From positions 1 to 8,821 of the forward strand of contig CADBNA010000068.1 in assembly GCA_902795835.1 (NCBI GenBank): a stretch of DNA of 8,821 nt. The letters are read 5' to 3'. Shown in pieces: positions 5,840-8,821 of the stretch. Source of the stretch: an uncultured Lachnospiraceae bacterium. Lineage in GTDB: Bacteria > Bacillota_A > Clostridia > Lachnospirales > Lachnospiraceae. The stretch's first letter is position 1. Each line of letters begins with the position of its first letter. The notes beneath the pieces were generated by a model. It was not told the DNA's origin. It did not search any database and was given only the letters and a program-made list of their open reading frames with translations. The position numbers were made by a program, and so were the translations under genes.

Positions 5840-8155
5840 ATGCAGTATATAACCAGGGGCATGAGTAATCCGAAGGGAAAGCCGAAGGTCTATTTCTCCT
5901 GCCATCCGGCTGATTTTGAGACAGCCTTTCCGCTGATTACGGAGGATCTGCTGCGCCATGCGAACTGTGCCATCTGGTACGAGCCGCAGCCCGGAGCCGG
6001 TCCTGAGGGAACGGATGCGGGGCAGACCGTGACCCCGGCAGGGAAGGATTCAGGCAGAACCGCTTCCGCCGGTTCCGGAGAAGAGAGCGAACTCGAGGAA
6101 ATCCTGGGTGGGATGCAGCTGGTGGTATTCGCAGTGTCTTCCCGTTTCCTCTATGAGGCAAACCGGGCGAAGGATCTGGAACTGCCCATGGCGCTGCGCC
6201 TGCACATCCCCGTACTGCCGATCATGCTGGAAAATGGCCTGGGCTATGCTTTCAGCAATACCTGCGCCAAGATCCAGGTCGTGCCGCGGTACGGGACGGA
6301 CCCGACGGCCATACCCTATGACGAGGTTCTGGAAACCTTCCTGCAGTCGGTCCTGGTCGGGGACGAACTGGCGGAAAAGGTGCGGGACGCCTTTGACGCT
6401 TATGTCTTCCTGAGCTATCGGAAAAAAGACCGCCGTCATGCGCAGCGCCTGATGCGGCTGATCCATGAGAACCCGCAGTTCCGGGACATTGCCATCTGGT
6501 ACGATGAATTTCTGGTGCCCGGCGAGGGCTTTAACGAAGCGATCAAAGACGCTTTTGAAAAGAGTTCCCTGTTTGCCATGGCAGTTACGCCCCACCTTGA
6601 GGAAGAGGGCAACTATGTCATGCGGGTGGAATACCCAATGGCAAGGGATCGAAGGAGCGGACGCAGCGATTTTGAAATTGTTCCGGTTGAGATGTATGAG
6701 CCGGCGGATGCCGTGGAGGGAAAGGACTGGCGGATTAATCCGGACAGACTGAAGGAGCACAGTGAGTTCAAGTACCGGGAGATCACGAATCTCCGGGATG
6801 AGCATCGCATCCCGGAGCTGAACCGGACGTTTGTGGAGGCTCTCTCCCGCATCGCAAAAAAAGAAAATGACGGTTCCGCGCAGCACCGGTTCTTTATCGG
6901 CCTGGCTTATCTGAACGGAATCGATGTGGAGATCAATCAGGAAAAAGCCCTGGAACTGCTTACCGGTGCCGCGCTGGATCTGGTGCCGTGTATGGATGCC
7001 ACGGCAAAGCTGGCTGACATGTACCGGAACGGAGAGGGCGTCGGCGCCGATTTGGGGGAGGCCATACGCTGGCAGCAGCTGCTGGCATCCCAATACCGGG
7101 CAGCATGGGAAATAAACCATGATCCGGATGAACACAGGGGGTATGGAACGCAGTATTTCAAAGCCCTTCGAAAGCTGTCTGATATGCAGCGCGAGGCAGG
7201 ATGCGTCCGGGACGCCGTGGACACTGCCCGTCAGGCGCTGGATTTTTGCGCACAGCTGGAGCAGGAAGTCGGCATCCGCGAGCAGGAGAGGGACAAGGCG
7301 CTTATTCTGAACCGTCTCGGGAGTCTGTACCGGGAGCTGGGCGAGAATGCGTCTGCAGAAGACTGTTTCGGGAAGGCATGCACGATTTATGAGAAGCAGG
7401 CCAGGGAAATCGGCACAGCCCGGGTCCGCAGAGATCTTTCCATCAGCTATGAGCGTCTGGGAGATCTGTGCAGGAAAAGGGACGACTGTTCCGGTGCAGA
7501 TGCCTATTACCGGAAAACAAAGGCAATCCGGGAAGAACTGCAGGAAGCGTCTGCATCCGCCAGGTCGAGGCGTGATCTGTCCGCTGTCCTGACAAAGCTG
7601 GGAAATGTCTGTAAATCCCGGAAGGAGTATGCGGAAGCCGCAAATTATTACAACGAGGCGCTTGCCCTGGACCGCGTGCTGGCGGAAGAGGTAAAATCCC
7701 CGCAGGCCCGCGACGACTACGGCGTCAGCCTGGTAAAAACCGGCGACATCCACAAGGCGGAAGACCGCATGGAAGAAGCGGCCCTATGCTACGAACAGGC
7801 CTGCGGCATTTTCCGTGAGAATGCTGAAAAAACCGGGTCCCGGATATTCCTGGAGCATCTGGCCGGAGGATGTGAAAAGCTGGCCAGCATACGGAAAAAG
7901 ACAGACCGCGCCCAGGATGCGGAAAGACTGTATGCTGAATCCGTCTCCCTGCGGGAGAAACTGTATGCGTCAGGCAAAACCGTCCCCGCCGCCCATGCCC
8001 TTGCGGTATCCTGCTATAATGCGGCGGCATACCTGAAAAACCGGGAAATGATGGAGCGGGCGCATCAGCTGTGGAGCGAGCTGAGCACCCGGCATCCGGA
8101 GTACGGAAAATACAGGGACAGGGCTGCAAAAGCCCTTTCCTCCGGGAAGAAATAA
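5840..8155 (+). CDS. Tandem-TIR protein with Sel1 and TPR repeats
   Basis: A 771-residue protein. TIR-like domain 1 (about 15-175) has KVYFSCHPADF, AIWYEP and a possible catalytic-type E114 in LELPMA. It is interrupted by a polar Gly/Ser/Thr-rich insert at about 51-85. TIR domain 2 (about 185-300) is more canonical: FDAYVFLSYRKKD (185-197), IAIWYDE, LVPGEGF, and E264 in VEYPMA, the position of the NAD-cleaving glutamate of TIR enzymes. Residues about 355-425 are two Sel1-like repeats (LAYLNGIDV, MYRNGEGVGAD). About 430-750 is a row of roughly seven TPR-like helical pairs of 45-50 residues (LGSLYRELGE, LGDLCRKRDD, LGNVCKSRKE). TIR domains with TPR/Sel1 sensors are typical of bacterial NADase or cyclic-ADP-ribose-producing immune proteins. 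AGGAGG (5829-5834) precedes the ATG and only 20 bases separate it from the HD gene, so the two form an operon. Confidence 0.85.
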   Translation: MQYITRGMSNPKGKPKVYFSCHPADFETAFPLITEDLLRHANCAIWYEPQPGAGPEGTDAGQTVTPAGKDSGRTASAGSGEESELEEILGGMQLVVFAVSSRFLYEANRAKDLELPMALRLHIPVLPIMLENGLGYAFSNTCAKIQVVPRYGTDPTAIPYDEVLETFLQSVLVGDELAEKVRDAFDAYVFLSYRKKDRRHAQRLMRLIHENPQFRDIAIWYDEFLVPGEGFNEAIKDAFEKSSLFAMAVTPHLEEEGNYVMRVEYPMARDRRSGRSDFEIVPVEMYEPADAVEGKDWRINPDRLKEHSEFKYREITNLRDEHRIPELNRTFVEALSRIAKKENDGSAQHRFFIGLAYLNGIDVEINQEKALELLTGAALDLVPCMDATAKLADMYRNGEGVGADLGEAIRWQQLLASQYRAAWEINHDPDEHRGYGTQYFKALRKLSDMQREAGCVRDAVDTARQALDFCAQLEQEVGIREQERDKALILNRLGSLYRELGENASAEDCFGKACTIYEKQAREIGTARVRRDLSISYERLGDLCRKRDDCSGADAYYRKTKAIREELQEASASARSRRDLSAVLTKLGNVCKSRKEYAEAANYYNEALALDRVLAEEVKSPQARDDYGVSLVKTGDIHKAEDRMEEAALCYEQACGIFRENAEKTGSRIFLEHLAGGCEKLASIRKKTDRAQDAERLYAESVSLREKLYASGKTVPAAHALAVSCYNAAAYLKNREMMERAHQLWSELSTRHPEYGKYRDRAAKALSSGKK

Positions 8156-8168
8156 CAGGCAGAAGCCA

Positions 8169-8174
8169 GATAAT
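8169..8174 (+). promoter_or_regulatory. Candidate -10 box for the Y RNA
   Basis: GATAAT, one base off TATAAT, sits where a start near 8181-8186 would coincide with the first paired base of the Y RNA helix. No convincing -35 is present at the right distance (8146-8151 reads GAAGAA). The RNA may therefore have a weak or activated promoter of its own, or be cut from the operon transcript. A small GGGCT/AGCCC hairpin (8121-8135) within the last codons of the TIR gene is too weak and poorly placed to call a terminator. Confidence 0.3.
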
Positions 8175-8184
8175 CAAATGTGAA

Positions 8185-8316
8185 TAAAGTCCGAAGCGGT
8201 GGAACAGTTACTTCTCATGGTCCGGGTTGTCGGTTCGAATCCGGCCCGCCTGTTCAGGCGGTAGTTCAAGGGTTAGAACAGGACCCAATTACTGTACCTG
8301 GTATTCTCGGACTTTA
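8185..8316 (+). ncRNA. YrlA-type Y RNA with permuted tRNA-like module
   Basis: Ends pair perfectly: 8185-8194 (TAAAGTCCGA) with 8307-8316. GUCCGAAG at 8189-8196 matches the conserved Ro-binding strand of Y RNAs such as human hY1. A second helix pairs 8201-8208 with 8291-8298 (one A-A mismatch). Inside is a tRNA mimic in permuted order: anticodon-stem-like GGTCC (8219-8223) with GGACC (8281-8285); T-arm 8229-8233/8241-8245 around loop TTCGAAT (8234-8240); acceptor helix 8246-8252 with 8255-8261, closed by a short loop instead of free ends; T8262-A8263 at tRNA positions 8-9; D-arm GTTC/GAAC (8264-8267, 8276-8279) with loop AAGGGTTA containing the GG pair. Known YrlA RNAs have this architecture: one end binds Ro60/Rsr, the other mimics tRNA. 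There is no U-tract after it, so the 3' end is probably made by processing. It lies 29 bases after the TIR gene. Confidence 0.85.
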
Positions 8317-8511
8317 AAAAAAGGGGGCTGCCGCGCCAGACATCCGGCAGGCATATATATTCTTTCGGAAAGCGCTTGCGCTCTTTCTCGACGCAGCGGT
8401 ACTAAGTTCAAACCTCGTGCTTACGCACTTGTTTGCACTAAGTGCCGGCGTCTGCGAAGGTTTCCTTCAGAAGATATATGCCTGCCGGATGTCTGGCGCG
8501 GCAGCCCCCTT
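8316..8511 (-). terminator. Likely intrinsic terminator of the Ro-like gene
   Basis: Read on the minus strand, the GC-rich base of the long hairpin (ending GGCAGCCCCC) is followed at once by seven T residues (8322-8316). The minus-strand coding sequence stops at 8522, just 11 bases before the hairpin. This is the arrangement of a rho-independent terminator, although the stem is much longer than usual. On the plus strand the hairpin is followed by TTCCTGCC, which is a poor U-tract, so it should not efficiently stop transcripts coming from the Y RNA side. Confidence 0.5.
8321..8511. repeat. 191-bp long near-perfect hairpin element
   Basis: Arms 8321-8358 and 8474-8511 are perfect reverse complements (38 bp). 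Pairing continues inward to 8371/8461 with only four mismatched positions, so 47 of 51 bases pair. The interior holds a small AGCG/CGCT hairpin (8371-8382, competing for the last stem base), a long imperfect stem (about 8397-8413 with 8431-8447) and an apical GTGC/GCAC hairpin (8417-8420, 8425-8428). There is no open reading frame with recognisable protein, no transposase and no clear target-site duplication. It could be a MITE-like mobile repeat, an intergenic palindromic element of Clostridia, or a structured RNA. It separates the Y RNA from the convergent Ro-like gene. Confidence 0.85.
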
Positions 8512-8521
8512 CCTGCCCGGT

Positions 8522-8821
8522 TTACCGTGCATCCAGTTCGTCCCAGAACCGGATCATGGAGTCCGCGAAGACCGCTTCCCGGCCCGTCCATCCGTACAGC
8601 AGATTGCTCCGGTAGCCGTATTCAGGCACAAGGGTGTTCGAGTATCCGGCCGTCTGCACGCAGAATACATTTACTCTGGGATTGACGGTTTTCCGGTATT
8701 CGGCGATCAGTCTGGCAACGTCGACATAACGCGTGCTGTCAGCGCAGGCAAAGCCTCTTCGCTGATATTCCAGCATGCCTTCTTCCGTTCCGTACAGGCC
8801 GCCGTGTCCGGCCTGCATGTC
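8522..8821 (-). CDS. C-terminal part of a vWA-fold, Ro60/Rsr-like (TROVE) protein (partial)
   Basis: The last 99 or so codons of a gene that begins beyond the right edge; the codon at 8821-8819 (GAC) is open, so the ATG at 8818 is internal. The segment reads DMQAGHGGLYG, then an amphipathic helix with YVDVARLIAEYRK, a strand NPRVNVFCVQTAGYSN, LVPEYGYRSN and LLYGWTG, ending FWDELDAR. A D at the end of a strand, then a strand beginning NP-V-V, then a GW(S/T) turn before a final helix, is how the vWA domain of Ro60/TROVE proteins ends. The YrlA RNA 200 bases away supports this, since rsr genes often sit beside Y RNA genes. Ro60 is a ring-shaped protein that binds misfolded RNAs and Y RNA. The TROVE ring itself is outside the window, so another vWA protein cannot be excluded. 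It is convergent with the Y RNA and TIR gene. Confidence 0.6.
   Translation of the reverse strand, partial: DMQAGHGGLYGTEEGMLEYQRRGFACADSTRYVDVARLIAEYRKTVNPRVNVFCVQTAGYSNTLVPEYGYRSNLLYGWTGREAVFADSMIRFWDELDAR

Noticed and set aside
6050..7753. 567-codon open frame on the minus strand opposite the TIR gene
   Set aside because: It mirrors the plus-strand gene in a GC-rich coding region. Its translation shows no recognisable domain, while the plus strand has clear TIR, Sel1 and TPR motifs and an AGGAGG site.
8321..8511. Insertion sequence or CRISPR/retron element
   Set aside because: No transposase, reverse transcriptase, cas gene or regularly spaced repeats are present; only one long inverted repeat is seen.
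8227..8685. 152-codon plus-strand open frame downstream of the TIR gene
   Set aside because: It covers the Y RNA, the long hairpin and the antisense of the Ro-like gene, and its translation is arginine/serine-rich noise.

Overview
The window looks like chromosomal DNA of a Gram-positive Clostridia-type bacterium, probably of the gut Lachnospiraceae kind. This is inferred from strong AGGAGG-type ribosome sites, sigma-A-like promoters (TTGACT-N17-TATGAT, TATAAT), moderately high GC and protein style. No rRNA or species marker is present.

Layout. Positions 88-507 (minus) hold a zinc-type HIT-family nucleotide hydrolase. A short divergent promoter region (508-704) separates it from thrH (705-1316, plus), a HAD-family phosphoserine/homoserine phosphotransferase. 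The TAG stop of thrH touches the ATG of the next gene. From there runs a three-gene plus-strand block: 1317-3623, a membrane protein with three predicted TM helices, two Rossmann/TrkA-N-like domains and a C-terminal RyR-like domain; 3711-5819, an HD-domain protein with a C-terminal RyR-like domain; and 5840-8155, a protein with two TIR-like domains, Sel1 repeats and about seven TPRs. This is the domain vocabulary of nucleotide-signal-based conflict (defence) systems.

Directly behind the TIR gene (about 8185-8316, plus) is a non-coding RNA that folds as a Y RNA of the YrlA type. Its outer helix carries the GUCCGAAG motif seen in Ro-binding Y RNAs. Its inner part is a nearly perfect, circularly permuted tRNA mimic: T-arm, acceptor stem closed by a short loop, U8-A9, D-arm, and an anticodon-stem-like helix that opens into the Y stem. 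Next comes a 191-bp near-perfect hairpin (8321-8511). Then, convergent and cut by the window edge, is the C-terminal end of a vWA-fold protein that I read as a Ro60/Rsr-like (TROVE) protein (8522-8821, minus).

Working model (inference): a TIR enzyme makes or consumes an NAD/ADP-ribose-type nucleotide, the two RyR-domain proteins sense it, and the membrane protein and HD protein act as effector and/or regulator. A Ro-Y RNA ribonucleoprotein that handles damaged or structured RNA is encoded next door. The juxtaposition of RyR/HD/TIR genes with a Ro-Y RNA locus is the most notable point of the window; whether they form one system cannot be decided from a single window.
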